The notes beneath the pieces are model-generated. The model was not told the DNA's origin. It worked only from the letters and a program-made list of their open reading frames with translations, and made no database searches. A stretch of 64,000 nt of DNA, taken from NCBI RefSeq assembly GCF_900129425.1, contig NZ_LT670817.1, positions 2,790,001 to 2,854,000 of the forward strand, written 5' to 3'. Below are positions 8,377 through 17,237 of this stretch, piece by piece. The translations under genes were made by a program, and so were the position numbers. Position 1 is the stretch's first letter. Each line of letters starts with the position of its first letter. Source of the stretch: Bradyrhizobium erythrophlei. Its GTDB lineage: Bacteria > Pseudomonadota > Alphaproteobacteria > Rhizobiales > Xanthobacteraceae.

Positions 8377-8494
8377 CGTCGTTTTGACCTATCGCGCGCG
8401 CGTTGGCGGTTCGCCGCATTGACGGCCTAAGTTGCACAACCCTCCGCCGAGAGGCCTGCTAAAGAAGGCTTTTTGCAACTGAGGGAGATTTAAG

Positions 8495-8782
8495 ATGCGA
8501 TCTCGCACAAGCATGCTCACCATAACCGCCCTGACACTTGGAGCTGCGCTCGTTCTGGGAACGGCAGCAAGGGCGGCAGAGGCGATTCAGGTAGGCGGTA
8601 GGATGACCTGCAAAACCCCTGAGCAGCACGCGATTCCGGTGGAAGGTGATCCGGGTCACGTTTTGGTTATACAAAAGATCACCTGCACCGGCAGCGCCTC
8701 TGGCCACTCCGCGAGGTTTGACGGCGGGCAGCAAACTTGGGTCGAGGCTGATGATTTGGTCAACGGCAGTGGGATGTACTGA
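8495..8782 (+). CDS. Periplasmic protein with signal peptide, possibly truncated
   Basis: 95 residues. Residues 1-28 are a Sec signal peptide (MRSRTSMLTITALTLGAALV, cleavage after ARA). The mature part has CKTPEQH and ITCTGSASGH, two cysteines about 29 residues apart. GAGGGAGATTTAAG stands just before the ATG. The protein stops abruptly after LVNGSGMY, in a strand-like region, so the 3' end may be lost. I do not recognise the family. Confidence 0.6.
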   Translation: MRSRTSMLTITALTLGAALVLGTAARAAEAIQVGGRMTCKTPEQHAIPVEGDPGHVLVIQKITCTGSASGHSARFDGGQQTWVEADDLVNGSGMY

Positions 8783-8839
8783 ATCACGTTTCCCCATCGA
8801 GGATCAAGCAATTGTTGCTGTGTGCGTCCCGAACCTGGC

Positions 8840-9871
8840 TCAAGCATTGGTCGAGCGGCGGCGGCGCTCGACAGCGAAGACTTCAACCGCTGCGGCGCGC
8901 CCGCGCAACTGCGTTGGTCCCAGCGCTTCGACAACAAGGTCACTGTTAGGACGCACGAGGCGCAGAAGATCAGCAGATACAAGCAGAGCGCGGCCGACGT
9001 CTTTGCAATGCTCTTGCAGCCGGGCTGTGACGTTCATTGTGTCGCCGAAATAAGCGATCTGTCGGCGCGAGTCCCCGCACTCGCTGATCACCACTGAACC
9101 CGCATGCAGTCCGGCGCGAAACAGCGGCACCACGCCGAACTCACGCCTATATGAATCTGCTTTCTCCGCAATTCTATCTTGGATGGCGAAAAAGCAGTCG
9201 AGGTAACGTCGTTCTGACATCTTGGCCGCAAGTCGCCACGTTACGATTACCTCGTCCCCGACATATGCATGCACCTCGCCACCATGCGCGAGGATCGCCT
9301 CGTCAATATCGAAGAAGAACCGAGTGAGAAGGTCGTGCATGCGCAACTCACCCATCGACTCGGCGAGCGACGTCGATCCGACGAGATCAAGAAACAAAAA
9401 CACCCGTTCTTCTCGTGTCGGCCTTCGATATCGTCCGAGGATCACGTTGAGGAGGACTCGGCTGCCGATTAGCCGCGAAAGTTCGAAAGCCGCGCCCAGC
9501 AGAACGGACATCCCGAAGGTGATGCCGACGATGCGAGGGAAGTGGTCGACGAGCCACGCGACCTCGATCCGATGACCATAGAGGGCGGCCTCCAAACCTA
9601 TGGCGACTGTCGCAACGACGATCGCCATTATCACAGACTGCACGACAAGCTCGACGACGAGCGGCCATCGTCTCACCCATTCACTGCTGCCTGACGTGAA
9701 GTAGAGATGAACCGCCCAGCCGGAGAGCGCCAGACCCATCCCATGGACGCTGCTGCGCAGGTAGTTTGCGAGAGTGGCTTCGCCCGGATCGTTGGCGAAG
9801 TGACGATAAGCGCAGCCCGCAAGCAAACCGACCACGGCTAGAACGACCGTAGGTGCCATAGAACGACGCAT
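8840..9871 (-). CDS. Membrane-bound class III adenylate/guanylate cyclase
   Basis: 343 residues. The N-terminal 130 residues hold about four membrane helices (VVLAVVGLLAGC, MGLALSGWAVHLYF, SVIMAIVVATVAIGL, IVGITFGMSVLLGAAF). A short linker leads to a cyclase homology domain: FLFLDLVGSTSLAESMGE with the first metal Asp, HAYVGDEVIVTW with the second Asp, then FRAGLHAGSVV and YFGDTMNVTARLQ. It would make cAMP at the inner membrane face. A cAMP product could feed a Crp-type regulator, but the Crp/Fnr gene at 18.6 kb need not be its target. The membrane module is of the type common in Bradyrhizobium cyclases. Confidence 0.9.
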   Translation of the reverse strand: MRRSMAPTVVLAVVGLLAGCAYRHFANDPGEATLANYLRSSVHGMGLALSGWAVHLYFTSGSSEWVRRWPLVVELVVQSVIMAIVVATVAIGLEAALYGHRIEVAWLVDHFPRIVGITFGMSVLLGAAFELSRLIGSRVLLNVILGRYRRPTREERVFLFLDLVGSTSLAESMGELRMHDLLTRFFFDIDEAILAHGGEVHAYVGDEVIVTWRLAAKMSERRYLDCFFAIQDRIAEKADSYRREFGVVPLFRAGLHAGSVVISECGDSRRQIAYFGDTMNVTARLQEHCKDVGRALLVSADLLRLVRPNSDLVVEALGPTQLRGRAAAVEVFAVERRRRSTNA

Positions 9872-9982
9872 CTCCCCTCCACCATCGCGATGCAGGCGCG
9901 CGGAACGGGCCCGCGCCCTGTTCGCCCTTCCAGATACCCTGTGCGGGCATGCATAGCCAGGTCCACAAACGGTACGGGCGCA

Positions 9983-10100
9983 GGTCTGCTATTGGCACGT
10001 TTCGGACGTGCCGATCCTTGCGACGAAGGTCGGCTATGAGCGGCAAAGCGGAAGTGACGGGGACATCGTCAAACCGACGCGATTGACCCATAAGCGACAT
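9983..10100. repeat. Interspersed repeat, copy B
   Basis: It contains TTGGCACGTTTCGGACGTGC, GATCCTTGCGACGAAGGTCGGC, GCGGAAGTGACGGGGACATC and ATTGACCCATAAGCGACATC, matching copy A at 7081-7200 part for part. It lies between the cyclase and the oxidoreductase gene. Confidence 0.75.
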
Positions 10101-10253
10101 CGATAATACCTCGGCGAAGACAAAGGCCCAAAGCAACGGCGGGGCATCCAAAGTTAGCGCGGGCTAACCGATTAATCTCGCTAGCGGGATTCGAATGTGC
10201 CAGGGTGCTGTCTACATCTGTAGCGTTAAGCACCAGCACATCCGTGATAAATC

Positions 10254-11312
10254 ATGTCGTGGCAACACGTTCGCATATCCCGGTTCGGTGGCCCCGAGGT
10301 CTTGGAGCTGGCGGAAGAGTCAACAATTCCCAATCCGGGCCCCGGCGAGGTGCGGATCAAGGTTCTCGCAGCCGGGACCGGTTTCACTGACAGCTTCATT
10401 CGGCGTGGCCGCTACCCGGACTTCAAAGGACCGCTGCCGTTCACTCCAGGCTACGAGCTAGTGGGTGTTGTCGAGAAGGCTGGCTCCGGTGTTGTCGCGC
10501 CGCGCGAGGGGCAAATCGTTGCCGATCTCTGCGTAGTCGGCGGTTACGCGCAATATGCAATTCGGCCCGCGCGTTTTCTTGTACCGGTTCCAGATGGCGT
10601 CGATGCGGCAGAGGCCGTTTGCATCCCGCTCGCCTACCTTACAGCCTTCCAGATGCTCACGCGCTATCGTCGCTTATTTCCCGGCGAGACGATCCTCGTC
10701 GTCGGCGCGTCGGGCACGGTCGGTACGGCGCTGCTCGATCTCGCTTGTCATTTTGGCCTCAAGGCAATCGGTACGTGCTCAGCAGCGAACCTCACTGCAG
10801 TTGAGCGGTTTGGTGCTACCGCAATCGACTATCGCGCTGGCGACTTCGTTGCTTCGGTGCGTGAACTCACGGCGGGACGAGTTGGCGGCGCCGGCGTCGA
10901 TGCGGCATTCGACGCGATCGGTGGATCTCATTTTGACCGGTCTTTTGCCTGCCTCGCGCCGGGGGGACTCCTTATCGGCTATGGCTCCCAGACCATGGCG
11001 ATCGGGCGCGAAAGTATAATCGCGGCGGGGCTAGGATTGGCGCGGTTGAAGCTCTGGGGCGCGTTGAACTTTCTATTCCGCGGCCGTCGTGCACTTTGGT
11101 ACAGCATCACCGATCGTCGCTTGTCTCACCCTGAAGAGTTTAAGGCTGACATGGCCGCTTTGTTCGAGTTGTTGCACCACGGCGCCATTCATCCTGTGAT
11201 AATCGATCGCCAACCACTGGCCGCCGCGAAAAATGTCCACGGCCGCATCGACGCTGGTGGGCTCGGCGGTAAGGTCGTGCTGCTGCCCTGGCTCGCCTCT
11301 CAGGATGGTTGA
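10254..11312 (+). CDS. Zinc-free MDR-type NAD(P)H:quinone oxidoreductase
   Basis: 352 residues from the ATG at 10254. The GroES-like N-terminal half begins VRISRFGGPEVLELAEE and holds GPGEVRIKVLAAGTGFTDS. The Rossmann half holds ILVVGASGTVGTALLDLA (residues about 152-169). The GHE zinc motif of alcohol dehydrogenases is absent, as in quinone reductases and related MDR enzymes. It probably reduces a quinone or an enone with NADPH. It is flanked by two interspersed repeats and has no operon partner. Confidence 0.87.
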   Translation: MSWQHVRISRFGGPEVLELAEESTIPNPGPGEVRIKVLAAGTGFTDSFIRRGRYPDFKGPLPFTPGYELVGVVEKAGSGVVAPREGQIVADLCVVGGYAQYAIRPARFLVPVPDGVDAAEAVCIPLAYLTAFQMLTRYRRLFPGETILVVGASGTVGTALLDLACHFGLKAIGTCSAANLTAVERFGATAIDYRAGDFVASVRELTAGRVGGAGVDAAFDAIGGSHFDRSFACLAPGGLLIGYGSQTMAIGRESIIAAGLGLARLKLWGALNFLFRGRRALWYSITDRRLSHPEEFKADMAALFELLHHGAIHPVIIDRQPLAAAKNVHGRIDAGGLGGKVVLLPWLASQDG

Positions 11313-11383
11313 ACGAGCTGTGTGACCAGTGGCTGCCTTGCGCTGTTTTGGGAGGCTCTCGACATTAATCTGCCAATAAAAGC

Positions 11384-11502
11384 CACTTCCGATTTTGGCA
11401 CGTTTGAGACATGCAGACGAACGCTAAGAAGGTCGCTTGTTGTGGAAGACCGGAAGTGACCGGCGCACGGTCAAACTGACGCGTTTGACCCGTTTCAGAC
11501 TT
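11384..11502. repeat. Interspersed repeat, copy C
   Basis: ACTTCCGATTTTGGCACG, GTTTGAGACATGC, AAGGTCGC, CGGAAGTGACC and GTTTGACCCGTTTCAGAC keep the order of copy A. The rest of 11313-11631 holds no gene. Confidence 0.75.
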
Positions 11503-11631
11503 GAGCACTTTGCGTAGACCACAGACCACCATCCCAATGGTCCAAAGTTGCAGCGGGGCGGCAGACAATCCGACGGCTCAACTCGAGACCTGAGAATGTG
11601 CTGGGGAGCCGATCGCGACCGGTGTTAGATT

Positions 11632-11901
11632 TTATGCCTGCTTCTTCGCATAGACCATGCACCAGCCTTGCGCGGCAACAGTTCCATCCACGGTTTTGCA
11701 GGCCGACGGGGCTTCAAACTGCACGCAGTTTTCGCAGCGTTGCTCCCCCTTTGGGGTGTCCTGATACTTTACGATTTTCTGCGACGCCTTGGCCGCCTGC
11801 GCGGGCGTCGATGTACTGATGACCACTGCCGCGCTCGTAACCGATGCCCCGGCAGCAATAGTCAAAACCAGCCGCCGGGAAATTCCTTGTGACCCTGTCA
11901 T
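11632..11901 (-). CDS. High-potential iron-sulfur protein (HiPIP)
   Basis: 89 residues. A twin-arginine type leader (ISRRLVLTIAAGASV) precedes a small domain with four cysteines: CENC, then SACKTV, then GWCMVY, the pattern of HiPIPs that hold one 4Fe-4S cluster. HiPIPs fold with their cluster in the cytoplasm and are exported by Tat, which fits the RR. They carry single electrons in the periplasm; in Acidithiobacillus (Iro) and in the Pio system (PioC) they take part in iron oxidation. It lies beside c4 cytochromes and a Cyc2-like porin, so such a carrier role is plausible here. Confidence 0.85.
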   Translation of the reverse strand: MTGSQGISRRLVLTIAAGASVTSAAVVISTSTPAQAAKASQKIVKYQDTPKGEQRCENCVQFEAPSACKTVDGTVAAQGWCMVYAKKQA

Positions 11902-12241
11902 GATACGTCGTCCTGCTGTGAGAGGCTAAATAAATAGCGTCATCGTGAATCGTTTCCCGCGGCGGCGCCGCAACGGCTTTCTTGTCTGCGATTTGATCTC
12001 GCAGCACATTGTGGGCTGGATGCTACGCGCGCCACCAGCGCGCGTCTGTATAGAATTGACCACTTAAGTTTTAACGCGACGGCCGTTCAATTGCTGTGGG
12101 AGGGCTGGACGCGCCGGCATAGTCGCTCTCTTGGAGAGCCCGATCAAATGCATTTCTGCTTGGCACGAAACTTCCGTACCGTCCCATTTCAAAGCATGGT
12201 CGCGATGAGTTTCGCAGCGTTGTGGGCCGTTTGAGAGGTAG
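11902..12241. other. Gap upstream of HiPIP
   Basis: About 340 bases with no gene or repeat that I can support. It should hold the HiPIP promoter; no clear FNR box was found in it. Confidence 0.4.
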
Positions 12242-12889
12242 TCATTCCAAATAACTGAGATACGCTGCGACGGCTTTAACCTGGGCTTCGGTCAAATTAT
12301 GCGCGATCGGCTGCATGATGGCCGAATTGTCGGGCTTTGCCGGATCCTGACCCCGCTCCTTGCTCCAGTTCAAAAGTTTCTTCGCTACATAGTCATTGAG
12401 CTGACCTGCCAGACGAGGAAATGCGTCGGCGCCTTTGGCTTCTGGCCCGTGACAGGTAGCGCATGGAGGAACCTCAGCGCTGGGAACTCCGTCTTCATAG
12501 ATTTGTTTTCCTGCGGCCACGAGCTCCTTGGGAGCGCCTGCCCCTCCCAACGGTTTGGGATTGAGGTCTTTGAAATGCGTGGCCAAGGCCGTCACCATCG
12601 ACGGGCTCAGAACATGTGCCACGTTAAACATCACAGGGTTGGTCCGCCTCCGCTCGATAAATGCCTGCAACTGATTTTCCAGATACTCCGGTTGCTGTCC
12701 TGCAAGTCGCGGCATGGGAAAGGCTCCACGAAACCCTTGTCCCGACACCCCGTGGCAGGTTTTGCAATAGGCGATCTTGGCCTCAAGTTCTTGCTTCGGA
12801 ACGGCGGCCGTGCCCTTGTCCTCCGCGTGCGCCCCTGCGGAGACTACGATGGCGAAGGCTGCCGTCAGCAATACTGTTTGTAAGCTCAT
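12242..12889 (-). CDS. Dihaem c4-type cytochrome c
   Basis: 215 residues with a Sec signal peptide (cleavage after AHA near 22). Two haem sites, CKTCH at 42-46 and CATCH at 143-147, sit in two similar lobes, each followed by a PRLAGQ segment, the mark of c4/c553-type dihaem cytochromes. It is periplasmic and carries electrons between donors and terminal oxidases; in Acidithiobacillus the c4 protein Cyc1 takes electrons from the iron-oxidation chain. It is a close paralogue of the gene at 15929. An FNR-like half-perfect box lies 47 bases upstream. Confidence 0.93.
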   Translation of the reverse strand: MSLQTVLLTAAFAIVVSAGAHAEDKGTAAVPKQELEAKIAYCKTCHGVSGQGFRGAFPMPRLAGQQPEYLENQLQAFIERRRTNPVMFNVAHVLSPSMVTALATHFKDLNPKPLGGAGAPKELVAAGKQIYEDGVPSAEVPPCATCHGPEAKGADAFPRLAGQLNDYVAKKLLNWSKERGQDPAKPDNSAIMQPIAHNLTEAQVKAVAAYLSYLE

Positions 12890-12935
12890 AGGCCCGCCCT
12901 TTGATAATGGGTCACGTTACGCCTGGCCGGGCAGT

Positions 12936-12949
12936 TTGATCCAGCTCGA
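12936..12949. promoter_or_regulatory. Imperfect FNR/FixK-like box
   Basis: TTGATCCAGCTCGA has one perfect and one degenerate half-site. It sits 47 bases upstream of the c4 gene that reads left from 12889. It shares TTGATCCAG with the perfect box at 13242. Confidence 0.4.
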
Positions 12950-13241
12950 TCTTTCCGGAGCAACTTGAACCAGATAAATGCCAGGGGTTCCGAGCCCGAT
13001 CACCCTAAATAATATGTCAGCAAACGATCCGAAGACGGTCGAACCTCTATGATCTGACGAAGACGCTTTGTCTACGCGCATTCTTTGTTGCCAAAAAACC
13101 TCACCGGGACGAAATCCGATTTAGTGTTCCTTTTTGCTCACTCGGACTTTCCGTCTTGGACTAGCGCTAGTTTAGCTCGCCAGCTGGTTTACTGGCGCGC
13201 TTGGCCGTGCCCATCGATCCAGATCGATTTTCGGGAGCGAT

Positions 13242-13255
13242 TTGATCCAGATCAA
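13242..13255 (+). promoter_or_regulatory. Perfect FNR/FixK box
   Basis: TTGATCCAGATCAA is a perfect FNR/FixK palindrome, 280 bases before the Cyc2-like gene and 353 bases before the divergent c4 gene. Just before it lies a second near-copy, CGATCCAGATCGAT (13214-13227). The rest of 12890-13534 is without a gene and serves as a long divergent promoter region. Confidence 0.65.
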
Positions 13256-13534
13256 CGTCGAGGCACAAATCGGGGATCTTAGTTAAGGACGACGAGAAGT
13301 TACTCGTCCATGTGGACTGTGTCGCGAGTGACGAAACGCAATGTTTCGGCGCACGGCGTACTGTTGCATGTGCAACGATAGTTGCAAGAATATCTCGCTA
13401 TCATGAAATCGGAGTCAGCGTTGCTATTAGCTTAGCCGCGCTCTCGACTCTTGGACTATCGTTATTTTTGTGAGCGGTTTTCAATTAAGTATTCGTGCGT
13501 TGGCACGGAGTGTCGCGAACAACGGGGTGGCGCG

Positions 13535-15070
13535 ATGCGAGGCGATTGCGGTCGTGTTACTCGACCCTTTGGTAACTGCAGGCTATGCGCTGCGGTTGCG
13601 GTTTTTGTCGTTCTCGCGGGCTTCCTGACAATCGCCTTTACGCCGCCGGCGCAGGCGCTTCCGAGTTTCGCGCGCCAGACCGGGCAGCCCTGCGGCACAT
13701 GTCACACCGATTTTCCCGCGCTTACTCCGTACGGCCGAAGGTTCAAGCTGCTCGGATATACCCCCGGCGGCGGAGAATTCCGGACGACGCCATTCTCATC
13801 TAGCACCGGGAGCAACGCACGCGCGGAACTCGACAAATTGCGGGGCTACGCGAAGGCCGTGGAGGGCCCCGCGAATGACGGTGACAAGGAATACGTCCCG
13901 CCGATTTCGATGATGGCCATCGTCGGCTTCACCCACACCCAGGCGCCGCTGCCTTCACCGACGGACCCCTACAAGCCGAACGACAACGTGGTGCTCTCGC
14001 CGTTCAGCGCATTCTGGGGCGGCGCAATCACCAACGACATCGGCGCGTTCGCGCAGGTCACCTATAACGCGCCACCCGCCGGCGGTTTCGGCGATCCGTT
14101 CGGACACACCTGGACTTGGGACAATACGGATGTTCGCTTTGCCAGGACCGCGAGCATCGGGCCGCTTGATTTTATCTACGGCATCACCGCCAACAACAAT
14201 CCGACCGTTCAGGATGTCTGGAACACCACGCCAGCGTGGTCCTTCCCCTACGCGGTTTCGACGCTTGCTCCCACGCCCAGCAGCAAGACAATAATCGAGG
14301 GCGCTTTTGCCGCGCATGTCGGCGGCGTCGGCGCCTACACTTTCATCAACGACCTGCTGTATCTCGAACTGACGGGCTACAAGACGCTCGGTTTCAGCCA
14401 GCAGAACGCGCTGGGTACCGATCCGTTCGGCGCGCCCGGGCAGTTCGGCAGCGTGGCGCCCTATTGGCGCGTCGCTCTCGAACCGCATTGGGGCCGACAT
14501 TCGCTGATGGTCGGCACATTCGGAATGTACACGGACGTCCATCCGTGGCTCGATACAAGCTTTGCGACGTTTTCGACCGGGACGTTTCCGATGTCGGACA
14601 AATTCACCGACATCGGCTTCGACTCGCAATATCAGTATCAGGGCGATAATTATTGGCTGACTTTGCGCGGCAGTTACATTCGCGAGTTTCAGCGGCTGGA
14701 CGCGAGCTTTGCCAATTTTGCTTCGTCTAATCCGACCAACCTGCTCAACAGCCTGAAGCTGCAGGCCTCGTTTGCCTATGGCGGCGACAACCGGATCGTC
14801 TTCACCGGGCAATATTTCGATATCTGGGGTACTGAGGACGCAAACCTGTACGGGCTCGACGCTGTCACCGGGAACGCATTGACCCCGAACAGCAACGGCT
14901 GGACGGCCGAGATCGCCTACATCCCGTTCGGGCTCAGCAAGGCGATGGGCTGGCCCTGGTTTAATGCCCGCATCGGCCTGCAATATACCTACTACAACAA
15001 ATTCAACGGTACCACGATCGGCGCCCACGACAACAACACCCTGTTCCTCCATGCCTGGTTTGCCATGTAG
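13535..15070 (+). CDS. Cyc2-like outer-membrane cytochrome-porin fusion
   Basis: 511 residues from the ATG at 13535 (the longer frame to 13451 adds a non-signal stretch). A signal peptide ends at PAQA (about residue 41). Right after it comes FARQTGQPCGTCH, with one haem site CGTCH at 53-57, then DFPALTPYGRRFKLLGY. The remaining 430 residues alternate aromatic and polar residues with many short repeats and end in LFLHAWFAM, an outer-membrane beta-barrel with terminal aromatic. One N-terminal haem in a FARQTG context fused to a barrel is the plan of Cyc2, the iron oxidase of Fe(II)-oxidising bacteria. The fit is by motif and layout; true substrate is inferred. c4 and HiPIP carriers flank it. 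Confidence 0.75.
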   Translation: MRGDCGRVTRPFGNCRLCAAVAVFVVLAGFLTIAFTPPAQALPSFARQTGQPCGTCHTDFPALTPYGRRFKLLGYTPGGGEFRTTPFSSSTGSNARAELDKLRGYAKAVEGPANDGDKEYVPPISMMAIVGFTHTQAPLPSPTDPYKPNDNVVLSPFSAFWGGAITNDIGAFAQVTYNAPPAGGFGDPFGHTWTWDNTDVRFARTASIGPLDFIYGITANNNPTVQDVWNTTPAWSFPYAVSTLAPTPSSKTIIEGAFAAHVGGVGAYTFINDLLYLELTGYKTLGFSQQNALGTDPFGAPGQFGSVAPYWRVALEPHWGRHSLMVGTFGMYTDVHPWLDTSFATFSTGTFPMSDKFTDIGFDSQYQYQGDNYWLTLRGSYIREFQRLDASFANFASSNPTNLLNSLKLQASFAYGGDNRIVFTGQYFDIWGTEDANLYGLDAVTGNALTPNSNGWTAEIAYIPFGLSKAMGWPWFNARIGLQYTYYNKFNGTTIGAHDNNTLFLHAWFAM

Positions 15071-15099
15071 GCGGGCTGGCCCGCACACGGAGAAGTCCA

Positions 15100-15873
15100 A
15101 TGAAAAAACTGCTTTTCGCAACCGCCGCAGCGTTTGCAGGGATCATGGCGGGACCGGCGCTTGCCGCGGATATGCCGCTCAAGGCGGAGACGCCATTCGC
15201 TGCACGGTTCAACTGGACCAGCTGTTATCTCGGCGGGCATCTTGGGGGCGGCTTTGCCCACATGGACATTACCGACCCGGTGCAGCTCGTGCAGGATTCG
15301 TTTTTGGGCGCCGGCTCGACAAATGGGATCACTACTGTCAGCCCCGGGCCAAGCGGCGTCGTGATAGGCGGACAGATCGGCTGCGATTACCAGTTCGCCT
15401 CATCCTGGGTGGTGGGCATCGAAGGTGCCGCCTCCGGCTCGACCATGAAAGCCAGCAGGACCGTCGGACTCCCGCTCGGCAATCCCGACACTGCGCTTGT
15501 GAGAGCTAGCACCGATTTTCTTCCCAGCGTGACCGCGCGGCTGGGCTACGCCTTCGACAACGTGCTCGTTTACGCCAGAGGCGGTGTCGCCCTGGCAGGA
15601 GACAGATTCAATGTCACCGGCTCATTTGCGGGCGCCCCCTTTGCCTTTGAAGGGCTGGACAACCGCTTGGGCTGGACCGCCGGCGGCGGCGTGGACTGGG
15701 CTTTCTCACATCATTGGTCCGCCAACATCGAATACGATTACTATCAATTTGGGCATGGCGGCGTTCTGATGTCTGACTCGATCAACGCTTTTGCGGGCAT
15801 CGTGGACGTCAAGCAAACCGTCCAAGTCGTCAAAGTCGGGCTGAACTTTCATATCTGGGGGTCCGGGTGGTGA
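15100..15873 (+). CDS. Outer-membrane beta-barrel protein (OmpA/Omp25-like)
   Basis: 257 residues. A signal peptide (MKKLLFATAAAFAGIMAGPA, cleavage at LAA) is followed by an eight-strand-type barrel. Family features are WTSCYLGGHLGGGF near the N-terminus, GGQIGCDYQF, TARLGYAFDNVLVYARGGVA and a final VKVGLNFHIWGSGW. Such small porin-like proteins are abundant in Rhizobiales outer membranes. It starts 29 bases after the Cyc2-like gene, in the same direction, so the two are probably one transcript. It may be structural or may assist the conduit. Confidence 0.85.
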   Translation: MKKLLFATAAAFAGIMAGPALAADMPLKAETPFAARFNWTSCYLGGHLGGGFAHMDITDPVQLVQDSFLGAGSTNGITTVSPGPSGVVIGGQIGCDYQFASSWVVGIEGAASGSTMKASRTVGLPLGNPDTALVRASTDFLPSVTARLGYAFDNVLVYARGGVALAGDRFNVTGSFAGAPFAFEGLDNRLGWTAGGGVDWAFSHHWSANIEYDYYQFGHGGVLMSDSINAFAGIVDVKQTVQVVKVGLNFHIWGSGW

Positions 15874-15928
15874 TGTTTGAAGCCTGTTCAAGCGAAGCGG
15901 ACGACGTTCGTGTCCCGGAGGCCGGATC

Positions 15929-16573
15929 ATGACGGCGATAAGCTTGCGGCTGATATTGCAAACAGCCATGCTGGCAGTGTTCTTTTCCGCGGCGGGTCAC
16001 GCGCAGGACAGAGGCGCACCTTCAAGGCAAGGCGGCCTTGAGGCCAAGCTGGAATATTGCAAAACCTGCCACGGGCTGTCGGGGCAGGGTTATCTCGGAT
16101 ATTTTCCGATGCCGCGACTGGCGGGACAGCAACCCGAATACATCGAGGCTCAGCTGCGGGCCTTCATTGAGCGCAGGCGGACGAACCCGATCATGTTCAA
16201 CGTCGCGCATGTCCTGAGCCCGTCGATGCTGACGGCCCTGGCGACGCATTTCAGGGGTCTCAATCCCAAACCGTTTGGAGGGGCGCCAAGGGGATCCATC
16301 GCCATGGGTAAAAGAATCTTTGAGGAAGGGCTGCCGGAATCCAACGTTCCTGCATGCTCCGCCTGTCATGGCACGGAGGGCAAGGGCCAAAACGAAATTC
16401 CGCGACTGGCGGGTCAGCTCTATGCGTACACCGTCGGCCAGTTGACAGGTTGGAAGAAAGAGCGAGGTCAGGGTTCGGCGGTCGACACATCCGCCATCAT
16501 GGCACCGACGGCGCACAACTTGACCAGGTCACAGGTTGAAGCCGTCGCGGCCTACGTCAGTTACCTGCAGTGA
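15929..16573 (+). CDS. Dihaem c4-type cytochrome c
   Basis: 214 residues with a signal peptide (cleavage near AGHA, 25). Haem sites are CKTCH at 44-48 and CSACH at 143-147. The stretch FPMPRLAGQQPEY through RRTNP and FNVAHVLSPSM is nearly the same as in the gene at 12242, so the two are recent duplicates on opposite sides of the Cyc2-like gene. It is periplasmic and follows the barrel gene by 55 bases, in line with one operon 13535-17237. Confidence 0.93.
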   Translation: MTAISLRLILQTAMLAVFFSAAGHAQDRGAPSRQGGLEAKLEYCKTCHGLSGQGYLGYFPMPRLAGQQPEYIEAQLRAFIERRRTNPIMFNVAHVLSPSMLTALATHFRGLNPKPFGGAPRGSIAMGKRIFEEGLPESNVPACSACHGTEGKGQNEIPRLAGQLYAYTVGQLTGWKKERGQGSAVDTSAIMAPTAHNLTRSQVEAVAAYVSYLQ

Positions 16574-16634
16574 GTGCTGTCAAATTTACATGTCATCGTC
16601 TCGATGAATGCATAAAGCGCGAAAGCTTGAGGTC

Positions 16635-17237
16635 ATGAAGCGCATCGGGTTGAAAATAGCGATCCTGGCGATTGTCGCCTCAACCGTTCCCGCGTGGGCA
16701 GGTGACGGGGACAGCGCTGGCGTTCGCAATTGCACCTGGTGCCACGGAACATCGGGGCAGGGCTATATGGTCGCCCCACGATTGGCCGGACAGCGGCCGC
16801 AATACATTGAGAGTCAGATACAGAGTTTTCGCGAGCACATGCGAGACAATCCATTTTCGAAGCAATACATGTGGGGTGCAGTGGCGGCCTTGGGTCCGCA
16901 CGCGGCGCGCGATTTGGCGATCTATTTTGCGACGATCGCGCCGAAGGCCGCCAATGACGGCGACAGGAATCTCGCGGCCAGGGGCAGAACAATTTATCTG
17001 GAGGGAATTCCGGAAGCCAATATTGTGTCCTGCTATGCCTGTCATGGCCCGAACGCCGAGGGCGTGAGGGACATTCCTCGCCTCGGAGGACTGGCTTATT
17101 TCTACTTGAAGGGCCGGCTCGAGCAATGGGGCCAAGGATATCATTCGGGCGTAGAGTCTCCGATGCCGCTGGCTGCGAGCCATTTGGGCCCGGACGAAAT
17201 TGAGGCGCTCGCCTCGTACCTCAGCTTTGTTAAGTAA
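16635..17237 (+). CDS. Dihaem c-type cytochrome, diverged c4 paralogue
   Basis: 200 residues from the ATG at 16635, where MKRIGLKIAILAIVASTVPA forms the signal peptide. Haem sites are CTWCH at 33-37 and CYACH at 133-137. Each lobe keeps a PRLAGQ or PRLGG segment. It differs from the other two c4 proteins more than they differ from each other, so it may have its own partner. It is the last gene of the likely operon. Confidence 0.9.
   Translation: MKRIGLKIAILAIVASTVPAWAGDGDSAGVRNCTWCHGTSGQGYMVAPRLAGQRPQYIESQIQSFREHMRDNPFSKQYMWGAVAALGPHAARDLAIYFATIAPKAANDGDRNLAARGRTIYLEGIPEANIVSCYACHGPNAEGVRDIPRLGGLAYFYLKGRLEQWGQGYHSGVESPMPLAASHLGPDEIEALASYLSFVK

Noticed and set aside
7065..11568. Short proteins of the MSQMGQKRRF/MSLMGQSRRF type
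   Set aside because: They arise from the interspersed repeats on the minus strand and have no independent support.
13955..15121. Minus-strand frame of 388 codons
   Set aside because: It lies opposite the Cyc2-like gene and has no motif; composition is that of a high-GC shadow.
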